Shown here: positions 1 through 6,458 of the stretch, piece by piece | How positions within the stretch are numbered: position 1 is the stretch's first letter | Layout of the letters: each line of letters starts with the position of its first letter | DNA from: Solirubrobacterales bacterium | GTDB lineage: Bacteria > Actinomycetota > Thermoleophilia > Solirubrobacterales > Solirubrobacteraceae | DNA length: 10,724 nucleotides | Direction: 5' to 3' | Assembly: GCA_003157595.1 (NCBI GenBank) | Contig: PMKB01000277.1 | Location: 1 to 10,724 of the forward strand | Translations under genes and position numbers: made by a program | Notes under the pieces: generated by a model | What the model was told of the DNA's origin: nothing | Databases searched by the model: none | The model's input: only the letters and a program-made list of their open reading frames with translations

Positions 1-1
1 G

Positions 2-433
2 GCCGCCGCCGGCATCGATCCGGCCGACCGCCACCGCGTCGTGCGGGCGCTCGAGCTCGAGGAGATCGGCGCGCTCGAGCCGCCGCAGGGAGAGTCGCAG
101 CTGTGGAGCGAGGACGTGCGTCATCCGACCCGCCTGGTCGGGCTGACGATGGAACGGGCGGAGCTCTATGCCCGCATCGGGGACCGCGTCGATGCGATGG
201 TGGCCGCCGGGGTGATCGAGGAGGTACGTGCGGCGCACCGCGCGGGCGCTTCGTCCACCGCGCGCGCAGCGCTCGGCTTCGAGGATCTGCTCGCCGGCGA
301 TGTCGAGGCGATGAAGCGGCGCACGCGCAATTACGCCAAGCGCCAGCTGACCTGGATGCGCAAACTGGCGGGCGTCGAGTTGCTGGATGCGACAGGCCGC
401 TCGGCCGACGAGCTGGCGGGCGCGCTGCGATGA
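2..433 (+). CDS. miaA: tRNA dimethylallyltransferase MiaA, C-terminal part (5' truncated by window edge)
   Basis: MiaA transfers the dimethylallyl group from DMAPP to N6 of adenosine 37 in tRNAs reading codons that start with U. Only the last 143 residues are here; the P-loop and DMAPP/tRNA catalytic region lie upstream of the window, so the true start is not visible. The frame is open from base 2. Recognisable family blocks are the early DPADRHRVVRALE segment (the usual D-x-x-R-x-x-RALE motif), VGLTMERAELYARI, the ARAALGF block and the C-terminal RTRNYAKRQLTWMRK, which matches the MiaA signature in which a basic helix contacts tRNA. The reading frame is intact to the TGA stop, which overlaps the dapF ATG by four bases. 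The gene heads the same + strand group as dapF, as in Streptomyces-type genomes. Identification is secure from the C-terminal motif and the gene order. Confidence 0.93.
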   Translation, partial: AAAGIDPADRHRVVRALELEEIGALEPPQGESQLWSEDVRHPTRLVGLTMERAELYARIGDRVDAMVAAGVIEEVRAAHRAGASSTARAALGFEDLLAGDVEAMKRRTRNYAKRQLTWMRKLAGVELLDATGRSADELAGALR

Positions 434-1287
434 TCGGCGCGCGGATGCGTTTCGAGAAGTGGCAGGCCCTGGGCAACGACTACCTGATCTTCGAATCGGG
501 CGAGCTGCCGTGGGCGCTGACGGGGGCGCGGATTCGGCGGATCTGCGACCCCCATCGCGGCCTCGGCTCCGACGGCATCCTGCTGCTCTCGCCGAGCGAG
601 GATCCGGCCTATGTCGCGGCGCTGCGGATTTTCAACCCGGACGGCTCCGAGGCCGAGCTCTCGGGCAACGGCTCGCGCCAGGCGATGATCTACCTGCGTC
701 GCCGAGGCCATGTTGACCGCGACGAGTTCGCGATCCTGACGGCGGCCGGGCCGATTGGGGCGCGGATCACCGGCGTCTCGAGCGCGGCGATCGCGATGGG
801 GCGGGCGGCGACGCACTCGAAGGACTTTCCGTCGGGCGCTCCCGATGGCCGCGGTCAGCTCGACGCCGACGGGCGCAGCTGGAGCTTCCAGCACGTCTCG
901 ATCGGCAACCCGCAGTGCGCGATCGCCTGCGAGGAGCTCGAGGCGCTCGATTTGCCACACCTCGGGCCGGGCATCGAGCATCACCCGCTGTTTCCCAATC
1001 GAACCAACGTGTCGTGGTACCGCGAGCTCGAGCCGGGCGTGATCCGTGCCCGGATCTTCGAGCGCGGCGTCGGCGAGACGCTCTCCTCGGGAACCGGCGC
1101 CTGCGGGGCGGCGATCGCCCACCACCTCGCCGGGGGGCCGCGGGAGATCCTTGTCGTGCTGGACGGCGGCGAGCTCGAGGTCGAAATCGGGGACGAGTTG
1201 GCGGTAACGCTGGCCGGCTGGGCGCTGGCGGTCTGCGCCGGTACCCTCTCGGAGGACCTCAGCAAGGAGCTAGATGAGACACAGTGA
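430..1287 (+). CDS. dapF: Diaminopimelate epimerase-family protein with both catalytic cysteines replaced by serine
   Basis: DapF interconverts LL- and meso-diaminopimelate with a two-base mechanism using two cysteines. The 285-residue protein has the family layout: ALGNDY near the N terminus, GLGSDGILLL, NPDGSEAELSGNGSR, SIGNP, NRTNV, FERGVGET and SSGTGAC. The substrate-contacting Asn, Glu-Arg and GNG/SGTG loops are kept. However, the first catalytic Cys (normally CGNG) is Ser (codon 661-663), and the second (normally CGTG) is Ser (codon 1087-1089). These are residues 78 and 220, or 73 and 215 if translation starts at the ATG at 445. The usual GNPH is GNPQ. The ATG at 430 is chosen because its ATGA overlap with the miaA stop matches four other junctions here; the ATG at 445 gives the more typical family N terminus. 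Fold assignment is secure. Epimerase activity is doubtful; a different or lost activity is possible. Confidence 0.88.
   Translation: MIGARMRFEKWQALGNDYLIFESGELPWALTGARIRRICDPHRGLGSDGILLLSPSEDPAYVAALRIFNPDGSEAELSGNGSRQAMIYLRRRGHVDRDEFAILTAAGPIGARITGVSSAAIAMGRAATHSKDFPSGAPDGRGQLDADGRSWSFQHVSIGNPQCAIACEELEALDLPHLGPGIEHHPLFPNRTNVSWYRELEPGVIRARIFERGVGETLSSGTGACGAAIAHHLAGGPREILVVLDGGELEVEIGDELAVTLAGWALAVCAGTLSEDLSKELDETQ
1264..1269 (+). promoter_or_regulatory. Shine-Dalgarno AAGGAG for the aminotransferase gene
   Basis: AAGGAG lies inside the 3' end of dapF, four bases before the ATG at 1274. It supports that ATG as the start even though the gene then overlaps dapF by 14 bases, and it suggests translational coupling. 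Confidence 0.6.
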
Positions 1288-2440
1288 GCGCCTCGAGCGC
1301 ATTCCTCCCTACCTGTTCGCCCAGCTTGAGCGCAAGATCGCCGAGAAGCGCGCCGCCGGGATCGACGTGATCACACTCGGGATCGGGGATCCCGACGTGC
1401 CGACGTTCCCGCCGATCGTCGAAGCCGCCCAGCGCGCGGTTGCCAACCCGTCAACGCACACCTACCCGTCCAACCGCGGCCGCGAGGAGTTCCGCGAGGC
1501 GGTCGCGAGCTTCTACGGGCGCCGCTTCGGCGTCACGCTCGACCACGACAGCGAGGTGATGCCCGCGATCGGCGCCAAGGAATGCATCTTCAACCTCAAC
1601 ATCGCTTTCCTTGACCCGACCGATGTCGCGCTGGCGGCCGACCCCGGCTACCCGGTCTACACCGGCGGGCCGCTGCTTGCCGGCGCAGAGGCTGTGCTGA
1701 TGGCGCTCGTGCCGGAGCTCGGCTTCATTCCCGACCTGGACGCGATCGACGCCGAGACGCGCGAGCGGGCCCGGCTGCTGTTCGTCAACTATCCGAACAA
1801 CCCGACGGGCGCCGTCGTCCCCGACGGATTCTTTGCGCGCCTGGTGGAGTTCGGCGCCGCCAACGACATCCTGATCGTCCACGACAACGCCTATTCCGAG
1901 ACCACCTACGACGGCTACGTCGCGCCGTCGTTCCTCTCGACACCGGGTGCGAAGGAGGTCGGCGTCGAGGTCTTTTCGCTCTCCAAGGGCTACAACATGA
2001 CCGGCTGGCGCTGTGCCGCGATCGTTGGCAACCCGCAGGCGATCGCCTCCTACTGGCGGCTCAAGACGAACGTCGACTCGGGCCTGTTCGAGGCGGTCCA
2101 GCTGGCCGGAGTTACCGCGCTCTCGCCGCAACTCGACCGCTACAAGGCCGAGATGAACGAGACCTACGCGCGCCGGCGCGACCTGGTCTGCGACGCGCTC
2201 GCGAAGATAGGCGTGAAGGTGACGCCCCCGCGGGGAACGATCTACATCTGGGCGCCGGTCCCGGACGGCTTCGACAGCGCCGCCGCCTACTGCGAGCACG
2301 TGCTCGAGCAGGCGGCCGTGGTGCTATCGCCGGGCGGCGCCTACGGCCCAAACGGCGAGGGCTTCTTTCGCATCTCGCTGACGACTCCCGACGATCGGCT
2401 GAGCGAGGCCGTCGAGCGGCTCGGTCAGCTCGCCCGCTGA
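1274..2440 (+). CDS. dapL: LL-diaminopimelate aminotransferase-like, class I/II PLP aminotransferase
   Basis: A complete 388-residue fold-type I PLP aminotransferase, the usual length for DapL. DapL makes LL-diaminopimelate from tetrahydrodipicolinate and glutamate in one step, by-passing the acylated intermediates. Visible motifs are GIGDPDVPTF near residue 36, the YPSNRG segment near 64, NYPNNPTGA at 172-180, DNAYSE at 204-209, the PLP-lysine motif SLSKGYNMTGWR with Lys238, and the substrate-carboxylate arginine in FFRISL near 366. SK-x-(Y/F)NMTGWR and the early GIGDPD block are typical of the LL-DAP aminotransferase group, although most members have Thr where this has Gly239. The gene overlaps dapF, whose substrate would be this enzyme's product; that context raises confidence in the DAP assignment. 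Another amino acid aminotransferase of the same subfamily cannot be ruled out from sequence alone. Confidence 0.8.
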   Translation: MRHSERLERIPPYLFAQLERKIAEKRAAGIDVITLGIGDPDVPTFPPIVEAAQRAVANPSTHTYPSNRGREEFREAVASFYGRRFGVTLDHDSEVMPAIGAKECIFNLNIAFLDPTDVALAADPGYPVYTGGPLLAGAEAVLMALVPELGFIPDLDAIDAETRERARLLFVNYPNNPTGAVVPDGFFARLVEFGAANDILIVHDNAYSETTYDGYVAPSFLSTPGAKEVGVEVFSLSKGYNMTGWRCAAIVGNPQAIASYWRLKTNVDSGLFEAVQLAGVTALSPQLDRYKAEMNETYARRRDLVCDALAKIGVKVTPPRGTIYIWAPVPDGFDSAAAYCEHVLEQAAVVLSPGGAYGPNGEGFFRISLTTPDDRLSEAVERLGQLAR

Positions 2441-2469
2441 CCGCGCCCGTGCGCCATGATTGATCGATA

Positions 2470-3768
2470 GTGGCTCAGCGCTCTCGCGCCCGCAACAGCC
2501 AGGCCCAGGATGCTCCGCGCGAGGGACGTGCGCGCCAGCGCGCCGTCTGCATCGCCTCCCAGCCCGCCACCGAGGACCTCGCCGAGCTGCGTGAGCTGCT
2601 GCGCACGGCGGGCGTCGCGGTCGTCGGCGAGCTCGTGCAGCAGCGTGAGCAGCCACACCCCAACAGCTATCTCGGCTCGGGCAAGCTCGAGGAACTGAAG
2701 ACGTTGGCCGCCGAGGTGGATGCCAATGTGATCGCCTGCGATGACGAGCTCTCGCCGCGCCAGGAGCGTACGCTCGAATCGGCGCTCGGACTCGCGGTCG
2801 TCGACCGCACGGCGATCATCCTGGACATCTTCGCCCGCCATGCCGGTAGCGCCGAGGGCAAGCTGCAGGTCGAACTGGCGCAGCTCGAGTACAACCTCGC
2901 GCGGATGCGCGGCCTGTGGACGCACCTCGAACGTCTCGGCGGCGGGATCGGTACGCGCGGGCCGGGGGAGACCCAGATCGAGACAGACCGCCGGCTGGCG
3001 CGCAATCGCATCTCCGTGCTGCGCCGGCGGCTGCGCGGCGTGCACGCCTCGCGAGGGGTGATGCGCAGCGAGCGAGAGCGCTCGGCGCTGCCGCAGGTCG
3101 CGCTGGCGGGCTACACCAACGCCGGCAAGTCGACACTCCTGAACGCACTGACCGGCTCGGATGTGTCGGTCGCCGACCGTCTCTTTCACACGCTCGATCC
3201 GACGACCCGCGCACTCGAGATCAACGGCCGTACCTATCTGCTGAGCGATACGGTCGGCTTCCTTCGCAAGCTTCCCCATCAGCTCGTCGACGCCTTCGCC
3301 GCCACGCTCGAGGAGACCAGCCGCGCCGCGCTGATTCTGCATGTCGTCGACGCCAGCGCGAGCGAGGAGAACGTCGAAGCGATGACCGGCGCGGTCGAGG
3401 TCGTGCTCGACGAGATCGGAGCGGGGGAGCGCCCCCGCCTGCTGGTGCTCAACAAGGCCGACCTGCTCGACGAGCTCGGACGAACGCGCGCCGTGAACGG
3501 CCACCGCGATGCGCTGCTCGTGTCGGCTGTGAGCGGCGAGGGGCTCGAGGCGCTCTGCGAGCGGATCGATGAAATCTTCGTCAGCTCGCTCGCGCCGGTC
3601 GAGCTGCTCGTGCCCTACGCGGACGGAGCCCGGCTCGCGGAACTGCACGAGCTGGCGGGCGAGCTCGATCGCGAGGACACGCCGGAGGGCGTCCACGTGC
3701 GCGCGCTGCTGCCGGCCGCCAGCGTCGGGCGCTTCGAGCGCTTCGCCCTGCCGCGCAAGAGCGCATGA
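2470..3768 (+). CDS. hflX: Ribosome-associated GTPase HflX
   Basis: HflX binds the 50S subunit and splits stalled or stress-inactivated 70S ribosomes using GTP. The 432-residue protein is full length. The N-terminal nucleotide-binding-like domain shows the NSYLGSGKLEEL segment near residue 65 and DDELSPRQERTLE near 91. The linker helices carry the family signature GGGIGTRGPGETQIETDRR at about 157-175. The G domain has G1 GYTNAGKST (214-222), G2 TLDPTTR (241-247), G3 DTVGF (260-264), G4 NKAD (328-331) and G5 SAVSG (352-356), all intact. The start is GTG at 2470, with no clear Shine-Dalgarno sequence; no other good in-frame start exists nearby. A 29-bp gap separates it from the aminotransferase gene, and its TGA overlaps the dut ATG. 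The miaA/dapF/hflX neighbourhood is typical of actinobacteria. Confidence 0.95.
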   Translation: MAQRSRARNSQAQDAPREGRARQRAVCIASQPATEDLAELRELLRTAGVAVVGELVQQREQPHPNSYLGSGKLEELKTLAAEVDANVIACDDELSPRQERTLESALGLAVVDRTAIILDIFARHAGSAEGKLQVELAQLEYNLARMRGLWTHLERLGGGIGTRGPGETQIETDRRLARNRISVLRRRLRGVHASRGVMRSERERSALPQVALAGYTNAGKSTLLNALTGSDVSVADRLFHTLDPTTRALEINGRTYLLSDTVGFLRKLPHQLVDAFAATLEETSRAALILHVVDASASEENVEAMTGAVEVVLDEIGAGERPRLLVLNKADLLDELGRTRAVNGHRDALLVSAVSGEGLEALCERIDEIFVSSLAPVELLVPYADGARLAELHELAGELDREDTPEGVHVRALLPAASVGRFERFALPRKSA

Positions 3769-4193
3769 CGCTGGCAGTCGCACGTCTCGTGGCCGGCGCG
3801 GTGCTGCCGACGCGCGCCTATGACGGCGACGCCGGGCTCGACCTCTACGCTGCCCACGCGGCGCGCATCGCCGCCGGCGAGCGTGTCAGCGTCGGGACCG
3901 GGATCGCGGTCGCGATCCCCGCCGGACACGCCGGCCTCGTGCTGCCGCGCTCTGGGCTCGCGCTGCGCCACGGAATCGCGCTCGTCAATGCGCCGGGCCT
4001 GATCGACGCCGGCTACCGCGGCGAGCTGCGCGTGCTGCTGCTGAACACCGACCGCGAGCTCGCGTTCGAGATCGCCGCGGGAGACCGCATCGCCCAACTG
4101 CTGGTCCTGGCGTTCGAGCCGGTCGCCGTGCTGGAGGTCGATGCGCTCGACGCGAGTGAGCGCGACGCGCGCGGCTTTGGCTCGAGCGGTTGA
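3765..4193 (+). CDS. dut: Deoxyuridine 5'-triphosphate nucleotidohydrolase (dUTPase)
   Basis: Hydrolyses dUTP to dUMP and pyrophosphate, keeping uracil out of DNA and supplying dUMP for thymidylate synthesis. The 142-residue length fits the homotrimeric dUTPase family. All five family motifs are present in order: motif 1 AGLDLYA (about residues 23-29), motif 2 PRSGLA (about 64-69), motif 3 GLIDAGYRGEL with the catalytic Asp (about 82-92), motif 4 GDRIAQLLV (about 106-114), and the C-terminal arm RDARGFGSSG that closes over the active site. The ATG overlaps the hflX stop (ATGA), so translation is probably coupled. It is the last gene of the + strand group; the next gene is convergent, 37 bp away. 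Confidence 0.95.
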   Translation: MTLAVARLVAGAVLPTRAYDGDAGLDLYAAHAARIAAGERVSVGTGIAVAIPAGHAGLVLPRSGLALRHGIALVNAPGLIDAGYRGELRVLLLNTDRELAFEIAAGDRIAQLLVLAFEPVAVLEVDALDASERDARGFGSSG

Positions 4194-4226
4194 GCCAGCG
4201 GCGGCACGACACAACCGCACGCCGCT
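4186..4226. terminator. Possible bidirectional hairpin region between convergent dut and gatD fusion gene
   Basis: Two overlapping, mutually exclusive inverted repeats are visible. GCGGTTG (4186-4192) pairs with CAACCGC (4212-4218), and AGCGGCG (4197-4203) pairs with CGCCGCT (4220-4226). Loops are long (19 and 16 nt) and neither strand has a T-run, so this is a weak candidate for an intrinsic terminator. It is listed because it fills the only gap between two convergent transcription units. Confidence 0.25.
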
Positions 4227-4230
4227 CGCG

Positions 4231-5757
4231 CTATGCGGTCCGCGTCAGCGCGCCGAACAGGAATGTGTACTCGCGGTCGGCGAAGTGCACCGGCCGGTCC
4301 TCGGTCGCCAGCAACGCCGGTCCGGGGTCGCCGACGGGCACCAGGCCGTGGGCGGCGGCATCGCTGATCAGGGATCTGATCTCCTGGGCATCGAAGATCG
4401 TCCACGGCAGATCGAACAGCATCGTGCCGGCCGTATCGATCTTCTCCGGCCAGTAGTCGGTTGAGAACAGGAAGATCCCGCCCGGACGCAGCAGGCGCGC
4501 GACCTCGCGCCAGAGAGCGTCGCTGTGGAGGCCGTGCTCGAGCGCACTGATCGACGTGATGGCGCTGAAGCTGGCGTCGTCGAACTCGGTGGCGGTCATG
4601 TCTTGTGTCGAGTAGCCGATCGCGTCGGCAAAGGGCATCACCAGCACGCGTGGATCGAGGTCGACCCCGTGCAGCCGCTCGTATCCCAGCCGGTGAAGCG
4701 CCGGCAGGATCGCGCAGCAGATGCTGCCCATGTCCAGTACGGCCTCGTCGCGAGCGACGGTCGCCTCGATCGCGTCGAGGGCGAGCTCGACGTCCCAGCT
4801 CTTGATCGCGTCGGGACGCAGCGCAGGGTCCGGACTCTGGATCGGGTGCAGTGGCTGATCGCCCGCGGCCAGGCCTCGCTGCATCAGACGTCGCCGGGCC
4901 AGCTCGATCTGCTCGTGGCGCCGCAGCACGGTGAACGACGGCTGGGATGCGCGGCCATCCGGGACGGGTGGCTCCGAGCGCAGCTCGATCTGAGCGTCGC
5001 GCGAGCCGGCGGCCGCCGGGCGGCTCTGGGCCTGTTCGGGCGCCGCCTTCACGCCCGCGGCTGCGAGCGCGCCGGCGTGCGCTGCGCGCTCCAGCGAGTC
5101 CTCAAGCGGCCCGAGCGCCTCCGGTTCGACTCCGAGCGCACGCGCCGTCAGAAGGTCGCACAGCCAGGAGTTCTTCGGCAGCAGCGGGCCGTGCACGTAG
5201 GTGCCGATCACGTTGGCGCGCCGGGCGCCCTCGAAGCCGCTGTGACCGTCGTTGCCGTGGCCCGCCAGCACCCGACCGAGCGGCTCCTGGCCGCTCGCCA
5301 GCTCCGTGCGTCCGCCGTGGTTCTCGAAGCCGGCGATCGTACCCTCGATGCTCTGCACCGCCACGTTCCCAATCAGGCGCGGCCCGTTGGCGCGGACCGT
5401 GTGCACATCGAGCAGCCCGATGCCGGGGATCGTCTCTGCGCCGAGCTCGTAGGAGTGGCCGAGCAGCTGGTAGCCGCCGCAGACGCCGAGGACGACGGCG
5501 CCGCGCGCCGCTGCCGCCCGCAGCGCGGCGGCCTTGTGCTCGAGCAGGTCGGTCGCGCACCGGCGCTGGTCGCCATCCTGGCCGCCGCCGATGTAGTAGA
5601 GGTCGTGCTCGTCGCGCAGCGGCTCGCCCAGGCCGCTCTCGTGCAACCGCCACTCGATCCCGCGCCAGGCGCAGCGGCGCTCGAGCATCAGCAGGTTGCC
5701 ACGGTCGGCGTAGATGTTCATCAGGTCCGGATACAGCGCACACACCCGTAGGATCAC
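4231..5757 (-). CDS. gatD: GatD lipid II glutamine amidotransferase fused to a C-terminal class I methyltransferase domain
   Basis: One uninterrupted 508-residue frame. Residues 1 to about 240 form a CobB/CobQ-type class I glutamine amidotransferase of the GatD type. They show ALYPDLMNIYADRGN at the N terminus, YYIGGGQD near 54-61, the nucleophile in GVCGGYQLLGHSYE (Cys93), a conserved Arg in NGPRLIGN (Arg127) and the catalytic His in YVHGPLLPKN (His189). GatD releases ammonia from glutamine for MurT, which amidates D-Glu of lipid II; stand-alone GatD is about 240 residues. An Ala/Pro/Ser-rich linker (about 236-275) leads to a methyltransferase-like domain (about 315-508) with LDMGSICCAIL as motif I, an acidic GVDLD loop near 364-368, DDASFSAITSISALEH, and LLRPGGIFLFSTDYWPEKID. 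The GTG start at 5757 follows GGAGG by 7 nt and overlaps the preceding stop as GTGA. The GatD part is secure. The methyltransferase substrate is unknown. Confidence 0.88.
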   Translation of the reverse strand: MILRVCALYPDLMNIYADRGNLLMLERRCAWRGIEWRLHESGLGEPLRDEHDLYYIGGGQDGDQRRCATDLLEHKAAALRAAAARGAVVLGVCGGYQLLGHSYELGAETIPGIGLLDVHTVRANGPRLIGNVAVQSIEGTIAGFENHGGRTELASGQEPLGRVLAGHGNDGHSGFEGARRANVIGTYVHGPLLPKNSWLCDLLTARALGVEPEALGPLEDSLERAAHAGALAAAGVKAAPEQAQSRPAAAGSRDAQIELRSEPPVPDGRASQPSFTVLRRHEQIELARRRLMQRGLAAGDQPLHPIQSPDPALRPDAIKSWDVELALDAIEATVARDEAVLDMGSICCAILPALHRLGYERLHGVDLDPRVLVMPFADAIGYSTQDMTATEFDDASFSAITSISALEHGLHSDALWREVARLLRPGGIFLFSTDYWPEKIDTAGTMLFDLPWTIFDAQEIRSLISDAAAHGLVPVGDPGPALLATEDRPVHFADREYTFLFGALTRTA

Positions 5758-6458
5758 GCCGGCACCTCCAGGCAGACGATCTCGCTGCCCGCATGGTCCG
5801 CGGTCGGGGCGATCACGCGGTGGGAGAGCGGCTTGAAGCCGGCGCTCACAGCCTCCGCTGACAGCGTGGCGCGATCGCACTCCGCCAGCCGGATCAGGTT
5901 GAGCGCGGACTTCGAGGATCCGTTGACAATCCGCGAGCGGCGGCGTTCCAGCAGCACCGCTCCATCGCGGCGGCGAAGCGCGGTCGGCGCGCTCTCGTAG
6001 CGCACGGCTCCGAGCTCGACGGCGTCCGGCTCCAGCTCGAGCTCGAACGGCTCGACGCCTTCGCCGAGCAGGGCCACCGCGAGTACGCCCCCCGGCGCGA
6101 GCGCGCGCAGCGCAGCGTCCAGGAACGCCGGACGGTCGGCGAGTAGGTGGATCGTCTGCATCGGCACGATCGCAAGCGACACTGGGGAGACGAGTGTGAA
6201 ACGGCAGGCGTCGGCGCAGATGACCTCGACCGGTAGTCCGGCGGCGCGCCGAACGAGCTCGGCTGCCAGCTCGGCGTCGCGTTCGAGCGCGATCACGCGG
6301 TGGTCGCTATGCGCAAGGGAGAGTGCCACCCGGCCGGTGCCGGCCCCGATGTCGAGCACGACTCCCGGGTATCGCTGCGCGAGCGCGTGCCAGTCGGGGA
6401 GGTCGGCCCTGTAGCAGCCGCATTCGAGGTCATGCCAGATCACGGCGTCGGCGCTCAT
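5754..6458 (-). CDS. Class I SAM-dependent methyltransferase, inserted between murT and gatD
   Basis: A 234-residue Rossmann-fold methyltransferase. Motif I is VVLDIGAGTGRVALSLA (from about residue 33), followed by an acidic ribose-binding position in VIALERD (about 56-61), a CADACRF segment (about 82-88), MQTIHLL (about 100-106) in the position of motif IV, and LAPGGVLAVALL (about 120-131), the usual motif after strand 5. This is the general Methyltransf_25/11 layout for small-molecule methylation; the sequence does not show the acceptor. The start is ATG at 6458, which overlaps the murT stop as ATGA; a GTG at 6470 is the alternative. The downstream stop overlaps the GatD-fusion start. Its place inside the murT-gatD operon suggests, by inference only, a role in the cell envelope or on a product of the same pathway. 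Confidence 0.85.
   Translation of the reverse strand: MSADAVIWHDLECGCYRADLPDWHALAQRYPGVVLDIGAGTGRVALSLAHSDHRVIALERDAELAAELVRRAAGLPVEVICADACRFTLVSPVSLAIVPMQTIHLLADRPAFLDAALRALAPGGVLAVALLGEGVEPFELELEPDAVELGAVRYESAPTALRRRDGAVLLERRRSRIVNGSSKSALNLIRLAECDRATLSAEAVSAGFKPLSHRVIAPTADHAGSEIVCLEVPA
5765..5769 (-). promoter_or_regulatory. Shine-Dalgarno GGAGG fixing the GTG start of the GatD fusion gene
   Basis: On the minus strand GGAGG is followed by a 7-nt spacer and then GTG at 5757. This decides the start against the longer open frame that extends up to 5880. That extension reads through the upstream gene's coding region and lacks GatD homology. Confidence 0.75.

Noticed and set aside
103..429. Possible long N-terminal extension of DapF back to 103
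   Set aside because: This stretch is the miaA coding region in another frame and translates to Arg/Gly-rich sequence unlike DapF. The family N terminus begins at 430 or 445.
1451..2299. 282-residue - strand open frame inside the aminotransferase gene
   Set aside because: Shadow of a gene with a complete PLP aminotransferase signature; no start signal or family match seen.
3061..3770. Many CTCGAG/GAGCTC-type short palindromes that looked like repeated operators
   Set aside because: They come from frequent Leu-Glu and Glu-Leu codon pairs (CTCGAG, GAGCTC) and occur throughout coding sequence in all genes here.
2425..3783. 452-residue open frame antisense to hflX
   Set aside because: It mirrors hflX, whose five G motifs are complete. 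The antisense product has no recognisable domain and is a usual by-product of high-GC codon use.
4525..5751. 408-residue + strand open frame across the GatD fusion gene
   Set aside because: It lies opposite a gene with clear GatD catalytic motifs and a good Shine-Dalgarno. The + strand product is low-complexity Arg/Ala/Val-rich sequence without motifs.
5758..5880. 41-residue N-terminal extension of the GatD fusion protein
   Set aside because: It overlaps the preceding methyltransferase gene and has no GatD similarity; the GGAGG-GTG at 5757 explains the start.
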